From Berberis thunbergii (lineage: Eukaryota > Streptophyta > Magnoliopsida > Ranunculales > Berberidaceae), in contig QNQO01000826.1 of assembly GCA_003290165.1 (NCBI GenBank), forward strand, positions 431,093 to 495,092: a stretch of DNA of 64,000 nucleotides, in the 5' to 3' direction. This document shows, piece by piece, positions 36,751-48,359 of this stretch (its first letter is position 1; each line of letters opens with the position of its first letter). Below the pieces are notes generated by a model. It worked only from the letters and a program-made list of their open reading frames with translations, was not told where the DNA came from and did not search any database. A program made the translations under genes and the position numbers.

Positions 36751-38139
36751 TAAAAGATTAACTTTAGTCATTGACCAAAGGAATCTAAATTGCTAAATTG
36801 CTTGAAAATCATTGACCAATCTAATGAACTTCAATTCATCCAGTTGTGTTGTTGTATTTTGTTATGGTACCCTATACAATGTTTCATTGACCTTCTTTCT
36901 ACATTCCCAATCCAACTCAATTACTTGAGTTACATTGGATCTCCTATCCAAACTAATTGTTTCTAAAATACACAATCATGCTTATTGCTGATCTTAGAAA
37001 AAACAAAATAAAAATATATAACGACAAACTAACAAAGTACAAAACTACAACTGATCTTAGATAATGGATTAGAGTGTTTTGAGACACACCGCTAAATTAA
37101 TCCCCACAGATACTCTGCAAGTCACAAATACTTGTTTTTTCACACCACTACACTATCCTTGCATTTCTTTATCAGGATTTTTATTACTTGATAGTTTGAG
37201 AGTAAATAAAACTCACTAGGCATTAATTCCCAATATTTTGTACATGCATGTTGCGTCTTAAGTTTGTTTTTAATAAAAAACAACTTCCATGGATATAACT
37301 TATCTTCTGGTTTCATGGGAAGGAAACTATGCTTCAAGCAAGTTAACTTGAGGAGGAACTATTTTACTTTTGGTAGATTAGAGGAGGAAGATATTCCATG
37401 TATATATATGTCTACAACAGCTTACAATATAATTTATTTGTACAAGAAATCTGGTTAAACACAATTATCAAATACACTTCTTATTTCCGTAAGGACTCAT
37501 CCAAATTTAGAAGATGTATTTCAAAGCACCTAAATATTGCTGTGACTGTAAATAACATTAATTCTGGACTTACAGGGATAGTAATTCATCCATTTGAACA
37601 CTTGGGTACGTTGAAAACGAAGAGGACCTATATTATATCCGTAAGTTTTACATTCTAAAGATGAAGTAGACTAGGACAACAAAAACAACATCGTATGTAG
37701 TGATGATACTCAAGTGTGTATTTATATTACAACACCGTGCATAACAAGCATATCTCTCTATCTATTGCATTTTCCATGAAGTAAAAAGAGATGCGTGTTA
37801 TTCAAAAAATGGAAAATAGTTACTAAAAATAGTTACTTGTAGTTCTTATTTTGTGGATTGGTGTTTGTCCTTGTTGCTTCTCAGTTAGCTTTCTATTTTT
37901 TTCTCGTACTCTACTTTTCACAACTCATGTCATTGGTAAAAACTAAAATAATAATAATAATAATAATAATGCATGTATTGTAATTTTTTATACCTTAACA
38001 TACAATCTGTATTTTGACATTCAAAGTTGTAAACTTGCATATCCTCTCATCCCATTTTGATTTTATTAGTGAAAAAATATGATGAAAGGGAGGCAAAGGA
38101 TGACTCCCTTACGCGAGACTGGAGTTTTTAATGGAAAAA

Positions 38140-38214
38140 ATATGATGAAAAATAATCCATGGAACATTTAAATTAGCAAAGACAAGGTCATCTTCAACCA
38201 AATAACAAATTTTA
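38140..38214. repeat. Direct repeat within CACTA-2, copy a
   Basis: AAAAATAATCCATGGAACAT and the following ~50 bp recur at 39386-39452 with one substitution (AAGGTCATC/AAGATCATC). The copies are in direct orientation 1.24 kb apart. Confidence 0.8.
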
Positions 38215-39385
38215 TCTTTTTTTTCTCAAATCATTTAAACCAAAATCAACCAATAAGCTAAATAGCATAAATGACTTGGGAAACAAAGCATGCTGCTTCA
38301 AACAGGCTGACAAAGACTAGATGGTAAATATTCAAGCACACCCTCAATGAGAGAGAAAAAAAACATTCACTTTCCATGCTGATATGGTTTAAGGTTACCC
38401 TCGGTAGACTCCAAAATAAAACCAACTGGATAATGAATGTTTAGCAATTGAACTTAACTACCAAAAGCCTTGAATCTAAGATTTGAAATCATCATATTGA
38501 AAGACCAAATCGATCTGTTGAAGTAAATGGGGAAGGGTGGTGGTTCAGATTCTTGAAAGCCATAAACAATATCAACAACACACTCCTGATGTTCTGTGGT
38601 TAAAATTTGCCCAAGTCACACTTTTGTGAATCATCATACAAAACATCTACTTGATCACTGGTTTATCACTGTTGGACTTTTAACAATTCCCTTCATCAGC
38701 TTGAACTTGTGTATTAATCCTACCTGCCCCTTGGTGAAAAAAATGTGAAAACACAACTCTGCATGTAATTACCAGGCTGATTTACCTTATTGATGCTTGG
38801 TTCATGTCGTTCAACAAGGAGAACGACAGAGCAACTTTCCTTTATTATAAAATTATGAAAATAAATATTTAGAGCCATGGCCAAATGAAATATCAAGTAA
38901 CTAAGATCAAATTGGTAGACACTAAAGTATGTAAACGATCCGATGAGTAGGAAACTGTCACAACACTTCTAACTGATATGACTAGCAATTATTATCTAAG
39001 AACAAAAAAGACTGAATTTGATGGTTTACATCCTATGTGTTGTGATTTTTGCGATATTGAAGGTACACTAAGGTGGTGAGTCCCTATTCAATGAGATGAA
39101 ATTTTGGTTACAAACTACTGAAACCCATACAAAGCTAAAAAACCAAAATTGCATACCAAACCCAAAATGGAGAAAAAATTTTGAGGACCAGAATAAAAGA
39201 GAATAACAAGAAATCACTGTAAGTAAAACAATAATAATGTAGTACAAAATAAATTTGTCCAAATTAGTATTATGTTTAGAAATTAAACAGAATTGATTTA
39301 AAAAGATGTAAAATGTACTTTTATGTCACAATTGAAAAAGCAACAGAAGATTATTGAAAATTTCTAGAGTGCTTGTTTGCTTAAA

Positions 39386-39452
39386 AGAAAAATAATCCAT
39401 GGAACATTTAAATTAGCAAAGACAAGATCATCTTCAACCAAATAACAAATTA
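39386..39452. repeat. Direct repeat within CACTA-2, copy b
   Basis: Second copy of the repeat at 38140. It suggests a local duplication in the leader intron. Confidence 0.8.
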
Positions 39453-39735
39453 ACATGACATCATTTCTAGGAAAAACCTAATAGTTCAGTTCCTAATCCA
39501 TTCACTTGGTACTCTGACCAACAAAAGTCAGCTTGATGGCTTTGTTTTGTACCTTTAAACATAGCAATAAGTAAAACTCATGCATCAACTCAAAACCGGG
39601 TTAGATAGATGCAATTGTTGAAATTTGGAACTTATTAGTGTAAAGAAATGTTGTCTATTACAACCAGCAAGAGAAGCATCAGAAATAAAAACTCTACGAA
39701 CCCTAATTTCATAAAAAATACAAGAGAGAGAGTAC

Positions 39736-40019
39736 CTTGTACGAGAGAGGCCTGATCGATTTTGAAGACGCCGAGTGGAGGGAAGACCAGGGAGGAGGAA
39801 GTCGAGGGAGGAGCAGGGAAGTCGAAGGAGGAGCAGGGAAGTCGAGGAGCAGGGAAGGAGGGGAGGAGGGAAGTCGAGGGAGGGAGCAGGGAAGGAGAAG
39901 GAGCAGGGAAGTCGAGCGAGGAGGGAGCAGGAAGTCGAATCGAGGGAGGGCGAAGGGACGATGTCGAGTGGAGGGAGGAGGGAAGCTTTTTGTCGAGTGG
40001 AGAGAAGGTCGAGCGCTAA
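39736..40019 (-). promoter_or_regulatory. CACTA-2 5' leader exon with GA/CT-rich minisatellite
   Basis: The purine-rich tract at 39775-40010 (GGAGGAGCAGGGAAGTCGAG-type units) ends at the donor CTCTCGTACAAG/GTACTC, equivalent to that of CACTA-1 and CACTA-3. Because TNP2 is deleted, the leader would now be spliced to something else, if used. Confidence 0.6.
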
Positions 40020-40052
40020 AATACCCCGCCCAAATTTTTTAGGCTTTTCATG

Positions 40053-40515
40053 TAGCCACGTTCTGAGCCGTTGCTAACTATAGCCACGGTTTAAAACCGT
40101 TGCTAAATTTGTTTTTGCAACGGTTTTTAGCCGTTGCTATAAATAGCCAGGTTTAGAACCGTTGCTAAATTTATTTTTGCAACGGTTTTTAGCCGTTGCT
40201 ATACATAGCCACGGTTTAGAACCATTGCTAAATTTGTTTTTGCAACGGTTTTTAGCCGTTGCTATACATAGCCACGGTTTATAACCGTTGCTAAAGTATT
40301 TTGTTGCAACGGTTGAAACCGTTGCTAATACTGCCCACGGTCAGGAGCCGTTGCTACTATTAGCCACGGTTTTAGCCGTGCCAATACACCAACGGTTTTA
40401 AGCCGTGGCCAGGTTTTTTTACCCACGGTTTTAAGCCGTTGGTAAATATAGCTACGGTTTATGGGCCGTGGCAAATATTCCAACGGTTTAAAACCGTGGC
40501 TAGCTCGGCGTGGCT
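40053..40515. repeat. CACTA-2 right subterminal repeat array
   Basis: Hairpin units CAACGGTTTTTAGCCGTTGC and relatives. A block of about 60 bp (TAGCCACGGTTTAGAACC.. TTTTTGCAACGG) is repeated three to four times between 40080 and 40280, showing expansion by unequal exchange or slippage. Confidence 0.9.
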
Positions 40516-40536
40516 AAATGGGTTTTTGGTGTAGTG

Positions 40537-40539
40537 TTA
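40537..40539. repeat. Target site duplication of CACTA-2, right copy (TTA)
   Basis: TTA follows GGTGTAGTG and equals the left copy at 25399-25401. Confidence 0.9.
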
Positions 40540-40732
40540 ATTTGTTACTTGGTAAAATTTCCAAAGTTCTTCAAACCAATTATTGGAATCAAATAGGGTT
40601 CCTCTGCAGGCCCTAATAGTTACAAAATGATCACACTGGTAATAATTTTGGAGGAGAGAAGTCCCACTCAAGTAGCTATTGGGTACTTGGTCCTGCCATT
40701 ACACCAAAAGCCCAGTTTAGCTACGCCGAGCT

Positions 40733-41064
40733 GGCCACGGTTCTAAACCGTTGGTTTATTTGCCACGGCCCAAAAACCCTAGCTATAAGTACTAACGGCT
40801 TAAAACCATGGGTAAAAAAAACCTAGCCACGGCTTAAAACCGTTGGTATATTTGGCATGGCTAAAAAACCGTGGCTATTAGTAGCAACGGCTCAAAATCA
40901 TGGGTATTATTAGCAATGGCTCAAACCATTGCAAAAAAAAAAAATTTAGCAATGGTTCTAAACCGTGGCTAGTTCTGGCAATGGCTCAAACCGTTGGCAA
41001 AAAAAAATTTAGCAACCGGTTTAAACCGTGGCTAGTTCTAGCAATGCTCAAAACCGTGGCTACT
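40733..41064. repeat. CACTA-3 left subterminal repeat array
   Basis: Hairpin units with GGCTCAAAACCGTGG or GGTTCTAAACCGTTGG-like cores. Several carry C-to-T or G-to-A changes (CAATGGCTCAAACC), consistent with decay of methylated CpG/CNG sites at this end. Confidence 0.85.
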
Positions 41065-41065
41065 T

Positions 41066-41351
41066 CCATTGACAAACCTTCCCCTCCCCTCCACAAACCT
41101 GCTCCCTCCACTCGACATCGACATCAACCTTCTCCATCCCTGCTCCCTCCCTCGACTCTACTCCACTCGACTTCCTTGCTCCTTCTCCTTCCCTGCTCCC
41201 TCCTCGACTTCCTTCCTCCCCTCCTTCCCTCCTTCCTCGACTTCCCTAGCTCTCCCTCGAACTTCCCTCCTCCCTCCTTCCCTGGTCTTCCCTCCTTAGT
41301 ACCCGGCGTCTTCAAAAATCGATCAGCCACTGCAACCATTCTCTCGTACAG
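41066..41351 (+). promoter_or_regulatory. CACTA-3 5' leader exon, CT-rich
   Basis: A pyrimidine tract of CCTCCCTCGACTTCCCTGCTCC-like units (cut here to the pattern CTCC-TCGACTTCC) leads to ATCGATCAGCC..CTCTCGTACAG/GTACTCTC. The donor at 41351/41352 pairs with an acceptor at 44476 two bases before the TNP2 ATG, giving a 3.1-kb 5'UTR intron. Promoter function is inferred from position and conservation in three copies. Confidence 0.6.
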
Positions 41352-43233
41352 GTACTCTCTCTGTTTTATTTTTGATGAAATTAGGGTTCCTGAATGTTAG
41401 AGTTTTTTATTTAGAGGTTTTGAATCTCTAGGGTTCCTGAATTGTTTTTTGAATCTGTAGGTTTATTTAGAGGTTTTTTGAAATTAGGTTTGAATCTCTA
41501 GGGCTCAAAACCGTTATACCTGATAAATTCCTGATATAATTTAATTTTTTGAATCTTTAATTTTTGTATGAAGTTCCTGATATAATTTGAACCAGGAAAT
41601 ACATCTCAGGGATTTACATACAAATGATATAATTAGGATTTTATTTAGAAGTAAGTCATTGCTATATGATTTACATACAAATGTTAGTCTCTGGACTAGC
41701 TTTGCTCCTACAAGGAAGCTTTAATGGATAATTTTAACTTGTAATGTGCATTTTAAAACAAAATGTTTATATGTATGTTGGTCCACAAATTCTGTTTTGT
41801 TGATGCTAATGGATTTCATTCACTCTATTTGATTTTCAACTTTTAATTGTTTCCAGTCAATCGTTTTCACTTAGAAATATTAAATTTTGCATATCTTCAA
41901 TTGTATGCCACAAATTTTATACATTTTTAATCACTGGGCAGTGTCATATCATTGATCTGTCCAATTTATTCTAATTCAACTGAAGCATTCTTTCAAGTGG
42001 TGTTTTTTGTTGAATTGGCAGCTATATGTTGGTGACAGCGGTCATGTCTAATGACCAAATCTTAACTTGTTTAGCTTAGTGCTATAATGCTTTTTATGCT
42101 GGACACTTAATATGCAAAAGAAGTGAGACTTTTTTTGTTATATTTACAATGTTAGTTTGACAAAGATCAAATTGCTCGGAGAGTTAACTGTACATTCAGT
42201 TGGTGCTAACTAGTGATTCTTCTTTTGGAAAGAAATCGTGGTTTCTTGAATATCTCAATTATCTTGACATGGGATTCTCAATGATAATGTTGCTTTATTT
42301 GTCTATCTATCCACGCTACAGCAAGAACAAACAGGTTGCCTCCAGTGGCACTATTTGAAACACGAGGAAGCTTGATAAAAGAAACAGAAAGTTATTGCTC
42401 ATGAGTACTCAACTCTTTGGATTTTGTGGTTCTTATTTAGTTTAATTGTATCATCATTAGATGCCTCTAGCTTTCGACCAAGCTATAAGGAAATGCAAGA
42501 TGCCATTAAAGAGGGATACGCATTAAAATGGGCAGTTTTATCAAAATGTAAAGAAACCAGTAAAGAAACCTAAACATAAAACCAAATATGCGAAATTAGT
42601 AAATCCAACTTCGTTTTGGTTCGGGGATTCTAAATAACCCCTACTCAATTTCCTAAAAAAAAAAAAACCTTTGCTTTGGTTGCTTGGTTCTTGCATGAAT
42701 CTAAGTTAGGCGAATACAAGAAAACTCACTCCTTTATCATCAGAAGGACTGAGTTTTCCTTAAATTAGTGAATCCCGCGATTTCACTTCTTACCCAAAAA
42801 AATGTAATTTGATGCCTTTCTTTCTTCACTTTGGGTCTCAAGGTGTTCATGGCCTTACTGTGGTTTGAACTAGAGAAGTGCTTGATAAATGTAGCTTCCA
42901 CCCTCTCAATGAGTCTGGTAATCTTTGGAGTTCAAAAGCAAAACCAGAACAGTGACGTTAATGAAGACAACTATACTTGTAAAACTAGTACAAATCAGAT
43001 TAATACCCTGATGAATTCTAGAACCTTACCTCATCTGAGCTGCCAATGTAGGATTTATCAACCATGTTCAAGTAAGATCTTGATACATTTCTCAAAGCCA
43101 CCTACATCAATTGAAACAACATTACATACTATGAAGATCTTCATACATACATGTTAGGGTACCTGTGTTAACACATACGTATTAAAATTTCTAGGATTTG
43201 CAAAAGAGACATTGGGTTTTATAAGGATCTTAC
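41352..43233 (+). other. CACTA-3 leader intron, 5' part
   Basis: The intron starts GTACTCTCTCTG and has short repeats of AGGTTTTGAATCTCTAGGG near 41410-41500. About 42170-43020 matches CACTA-1 inverted. No nameable exon is seen. The plus-strand text around 42835-42920 (GVHGL or [13 protein letters not shown]) is shared with CACTA-1, but I do not recognise it. Confidence 0.5.
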
Positions 43234-43720
43234 CTTTGTCATATTTCTCATAACCTTGGAGATTGCCAGTAAGTTCCGAAAACAAGTGGACACAGTGATG
43301 TATTAACAGGAAAATAAAAGAGGCAACATACAAAAGCAATACATAAAGGCAACCAACTTTATAGTCAATTTTAATTACCTGTAATTTTTTAGAAGCCAGA
43401 GTTTTTGATAAAACTCAATGAATACAGGCTTTAGTTGTTATTCAACTTTCCTTAGATTTTGTTTTCCAAAATTCAACTCCTTATCTTTATCAACCTGGAG
43501 AATACATTTAATGGTTGAGCGTGGAGTTTCAATTGTGTTGTTAATCGTCACTCCATTCAAAATTTCAAAGGGAGTTAGTTTAGCTTCCTTGATGTTTGTC
43601 AGATTTTCTTCAAAGGCACTACCATAGATCTCATATCCATTTTCATTTATAGTTGTTCCAAATCAGGTTCACTAGGATTCTCTTTGCTGCTCTCCATCTC
43701 TTCTAATATACTCGTATGCA
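43234..43720 (-). pseudogene. Captured fragment of a PHO1-like (SPX/EXS) phosphate exporter
   Basis: On the minus strand about 43720-43379 reads ..ENGYEIYGSAFEENLTNIKE, TPFEILNGVTINNTIETPRS, TIKCILQVDKD and then, after a stop, QLKPVFIEFYQKLWLLKNY before a GT donor. About 43290-43234 reads NLLAISKVMR and, one base shifted, KYDK. The pattern ETPRSTIK..L..AF.EFY.KL.LLK.Y....AFSKIMKKYDK is the C-terminal part of the SPX domain in PHO1 homologues, which export phosphate. The stop and the lost base kill the frame. It lies antisense to the element's genes, inside the leader intron, unlike all cargo in the distal zone. Confidence 0.68.
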
Positions 43721-44478
43721 TCTTTGCTATAAATTCAGTACAAAAGTGTTAGATTCCATCGACGGTCTTGTGATATGATAAAAGTATAAGGTTGAGTTTG
43801 TCGTAAAAGCAAAAAAAATTAATTTTTTTTATTATCAAAAGTGAGAGGAGAAAGAAAGAGGAAAGAGAATGGAAAACATTAATTAAACTAGGGGTGGGAA
43901 TTTAGTAATTACGTCATCTATGTCTTGTCAACATTATTGAGCTGGAAACTTGATCCTATTCATTGTTCAGTGCATCTTGGATTGATTCATAGTCAAGGGT
44001 TTTGCTTATGTTCCCTTCATTCTATTTCTTATTTGCGTCCTGCCATTTCAAGCATCCTGTAATTGATGTTAAACTGCCTTTCTTTCTTGGTTTTTGATAT
44101 CTAGTTATTTGTTTTATATGCTAAAATCCTAGAACGATCTTCCTTTATTTGCACTCTTATGGGTTGTTGATGAATTCTTATTGTAATGTCTATATATTTT
44201 TATTTTGTTTTTTCTAAGATCAGCAAGAAGCATGATTGTGGTATTTTAGAAACAATTAGTTTGGATAGGAGATCCAATGTAGCTCAAGTAATTTGAGTTG
44301 GATTGGGAATGTAGAAAGAAGGTCAATGAAACATTGTATAGGGTACCATAACAAATACAACAGCACAACTGGATGAATTGAAGTTCATTAGATTGGTCAA
44401 TGATTTTCAAGCAATTTAGCAATTTAGATTCCTTTGGTCAATGACTAAAGTTAATCTTTTAATTTTTTGTGTGTAGAA

Positions 44479-47400
44479 ATGTCAACAATTCCTTTAGATA
44501 AGTCATGGATGAACAAACGGGGAAGTGCAATGTATATAAACGGCGTTAGACAATTCCAACAGTTTGTTGAGGATAATGCAAATGGAGAGAGTCTTTTTCC
44601 TTGCCCATGTGTTCGATGTAGGAACTCGAGGGGAAACATTAGTGTTGACGACATAGGTGTTCATTTGTTAAGCCATGGCATTGATACCAATTATGTCACG
44701 TGGATACATCATGGAGAGAATATAAACAAGCATGTGATTGGTGTACCTATGACAGAAGTGGTTGAACCTGATGATGCCTGTGAATATCCTAGGATGAGCG
44801 AGCTAGTTGATGATGTATTCCTCAACATGCAAACTGTGGAGGCTGATGATGGGATAAATGACTTGAATGACACCGTCGAAGAATGTTTTGGCGGTAATCC
44901 AGAAGGTGGTCCGAACTTTCTCGTGAACCTGAGACAGTTATGAACAAGAAGTATCAAAAGTATAAGGAAAAACGACTGTGCCTTTGTACAATGGGTGTCC
45001 TAAGGATAAGACCATGTTGTCCACCATTATTGAATTGCAGAATTTCAAGACTTTTTAGTTGGAGTGGTAATAGTGTGACGATGTTGTTAAAATGGCTAAA
45101 AACCTTATTGCCGGATGATTGTAATTTCCAGATAACTACCCAAACATGAAAAACACAATTAAAGATATGGGGATGGAATGTAAGACAATACATGCATGTG
45201 CCAATGGATGCATACTCTATTGGAAAGAATATGAGGGTCTGGTTGCTTGTCCAAAATGTGGTTCTGGTAGGTATAAGGTTTATGTGGATGTCGATGACAA
45301 CGACTCCGGCAAGGTATACAGGAAAAAGCTAAAAAGGTTGTAAAGTATTTTCCATTGATTCCAAGGTTGAAAAGATTTTTTAGCATACCGTGGATTGGTG
45401 AAGCAATGACTTGGCACAAGGATGCTTGTTCAGATGGGAATTTGATGAGACATCCATGTGATTCAGCACAATGGACTTTAAAAATATGAGATGGCCAGAG
45501 TTTGCCTCTGATAGTAGGAATTTGAGACTTGCAATATCGACTGATGGTTTTAACCCACGTGGAAATCTAAGTAATGCTTATAGTTGTTGGCCAGTAATAA
45601 TAGCACCTTTGAATCTTCCACCTTCTTTATGCATGAAAAAGGAGTTTTGTTTGTTAACCTTGTTAATATCAGGGCCAAAAGCACCCGGAAAGAATATTGA
45701 TGTTTACCTGGAGCCATTAGTAGAAGAGTTGAAGGAATTGTGGGCAGATGGTGTTTCAACTTGGGATGTGTGTACTAAAAGCAATTTTCGGTTGAAAGCA
45801 ATGTTGTTTTGGGGTATCCATGACTTTCCTGCTTATGGGACTCTAGCTGGTTGTAATGTTCATGGTTATAATGCATGCCCTATTTGTGTTGATGATGTAG
45901 AATCTGAACGTCTTTCAAACAGTCGGAAGATATGCTATAGAGGCCATCGACTTTTTACCTACAAAACACAAGTTTAGAGATGACAAGGGATTCAACAAAG
46001 ATGTTGAACATCGTCGTGCTCCACGACGGTTATCTGGCGAAGAAGTTGAACGAAGGATAGTGGAAATTTTGGAAGGTAGTTCTACACAAGGTAGGGTTAG
46101 TGGGCAAAAGCGCAAGAATATGGTTGATAATGATAACGTCAATGATGAACCAACCAATAACATTGCGCCACCGTGGTCTAGAAGGTCCATTTTATTTGAT
46201 TTGCCGTACTGGAAGTTTGTTGAGCTACGACATAATATTGATGTGATGCATACTGAAAAGAATGTCATTGAACACTTATTGAACATATTGTTGAATGTCT
46301 CTAAGAAAACAAAGGATGGTGAGAATGCTCGAAAAGATATGGAAGACATGGGAACTCATAAGAGATATTGGTTGAGCCATGACAATGAAACGGAAAAACT
46401 TCAATGCCAAAAGCATCATTTGCCTTGACCAAGAAAGAAAAAAAAGTATTTATGAATACACTAAAAGAGTTGAAATTGCCGAGTGGATTTTCATCCAAGT
46501 TGAGTAATTGCGTTCTTGGCAATCCCCTGGAGCTAAGAGGACTGAAGTCACATGATTACCATGTCATTATGCAACATTTACTTACAGTTTTGCTTAGACA
46601 TGTTTTTCGTGACAAGAAGGATAAAGATTTAAGAATTGCTATTCAAAGAATTAGCTTATTCTTTAATATCTTATGTGCTAAAGTGATCAACAAAACAGAT
46701 CTTCAGTTGGCACACAAAGGTGTGATTGAGGCAATGTGTGTCCTTGAAAAGGAGCTTCCGCCTTCATTCTTTGTTATAAGTGTGCATTGCATGGCTCATC
46801 TAACCGAGGAAGCGATGCTTGGTGGTCCAGTTCGATATCGATGGATGTATCCCTTTGAGCGGTAAATAATTTTTCTAATTTTAGTGCACGTCATCACGTT
46901 ATCTTATTATATTATATACTAATTTATCATTTTATTTATGATTGATAGGTTAATGAAACGATACAAAGACTATGCTAAAAATTTCAGATACATAGAAGGA
47001 TCAATAGCAGAATCATACCTTGTAGATGAATCTGTTACATACTGCATGGAGTATATGACAAAGCCACGGTTCGAACTCACAAACACAGTCAAGAGGAGTG
47101 GCTTGATGTAGATGATGAGTATGCCGATGAAAAGCCATTGGATAAAGGAAAAAACTATATGCTAAATAATGTACAATTTAAACAAGCTCGAAGATGGGTT
47201 TTCAATGCACTTGCTGATTCGAGTGATTGGGAAGAGTAAGATATATAATATTTTAGTCTTTTTTTATAACTAGAAATATAGAATTATGATAATATGGTAA
47301 CTTGTGCAGAAAATACAATGAATATTGCATGGAGTTGGCTACACAAAGTAAAAAAAAAGGGTCAAGGAAAAATGTTGAGAAAGCTACAGATTTTATTCCT

Positions 47401-48098
47401 TGGTTGTGTAATGAGGTATTTTATAATGTGTATTTATTCATATATATATACATATATAATTTTTTTTATTTTCAGATTTCAGTTCTAAGATGATTTGTTT
47501 TACAATGTAGTTGGAGAAGGCTGGGGAAACAAATACCACACTTTGGAGGTTAGCCAATGGTCCACAATTTTTGGCAACCCGATATCCAAAATATTGTGTA
47601 AATGGTTTCACATTTGCGACAAGTTCTTTGGATGAATGTTTGGTGACACAAGATAGTGGTGTCTCCATGGATGCCATTGCTCATTTTGTTGCTAGTAAGA
47701 AAGATAAGAGGCCAAAGGACCAACTAGTCAAATGGTATGGAGTTGTTAGAGACATACTGGTGCTAGACTACATAGATTTCAAAGAAACTGTCTTCTATTG
47801 TGATTGGGTCAAAGTGGAAGATAAGAAAAATGCATATAAGGTGGACCCAATTTGGAACCATGAGATGGTAAACTTGTCGAAGCTAAAAGACAAAAGAAAG
47901 GTGGAAGAGGATCCATTCATTTTAGCTCAAGAAGCAAGTGGGGTATTTTATTCGAAAGATCAATCAAATGACGGGTGGCATGTAGTTCTACATACTCAAA
48001 GAGGCTTGAACACTAATGTCGATAAAAAGGAAATTCCCACTGTGTATCAAAGCATCTTGAAAGACAACCCCAACCTGAAGAGCTTACTGGAATTTTAA
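44479..48098 (+). pseudogene. CACTA-3 TNP2 transposase gene, broken by frameshifts
   Basis: Exons 44479-46861, 46949-47235, 47310-47415 and 47511-48098 total about 3.36 kb (about 1120 codons), normal for TNP2. Parts: Transposase-associated domain (SWMNKRGSAMYINGV, FPCPCVRCRN) to about codon 70; TNP2 domain (CKTIHACANGCILYWKEYEG, STDGFNPRGN, GPKAPGKNIDVYLEPLVEEL, DFPAYGTLAGCNVHGYNACP, HNIDVMHTEKN); DUF4218 (QHLLTVLLRHVFRDKK.., VHCMAHLTEEAMLGGPV); DUF4216 in the last exon (YPKYCVNGFTFATSSLDECL to the stop). Single-base losses near 44912 (GGTCCGAAC for GGTCCGGAAC), near 44973, near 45330, near 45960 and near 46405 split the reading frame. The last exon is open. It would cut and paste the family if restored by recombination, but as it stands it is a pseudogene. 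Confidence 0.92.
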
Positions 48099-48359
48099 TT
48101 GACTATGCTACAATATTTTTTGATGCATTTCTAATGCTATTTTAGTCATCCTCTTTGGTTGAGACCAAATATTTTGTCTTTGTTTCTTATTTTGACTTTT
48201 GAGTTGGGAAAGGGAAGCTTTGTAGCTATGTATTCAGATTGGCTTTTCCAATGCTTTATAAAAATTTATTTGTGGTGATATGTTGTGGAAGGAAATTATC
48301 TATAAATGTGGTGTATATAGTTGATTCTTATTTTTTTTTGATAATGGTTAATATCTATA
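48099..48359. other. Spacer between the two CACTA-3 genes
   Basis: 260 bp of AT-rich sequence with no gene. It is conserved with CACTA-1 (11132-11392) and probably holds the TNP2 3'UTR; whether the second gene has its own promoter or is an alternative splice product of one transcription unit, as in En/Spm, cannot be told. Confidence 0.5.

Larger units (their letters stand above)
36751..39735 (-). other. CACTA-2 leader intron remnant with private sequence
   Basis: 36751-37015 matches the CACTA-1 and CACTA-3 intron. From about 37020 the sequence is private to CACTA-2 and I recognise no exon. It holds an (ATA)n run at 37946-37970 and a 67-bp direct repeat described separately. Confidence 0.5.

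Noticed and set aside
40697..40705. CATTACACC as an unrelated sequence rather than a terminus
   Set aside because: The following 45 bp match the inverse right end of CACTA-1 and the hairpin array starts at the normal distance, so it is a mutated CACTA tip.
44479..48098. CACTA-3 as an autonomous element
   Set aside because: TNP2 exon 1 has several single-base losses and the second gene is frameshifted in exons B and D, so neither protein can be made from this copy.
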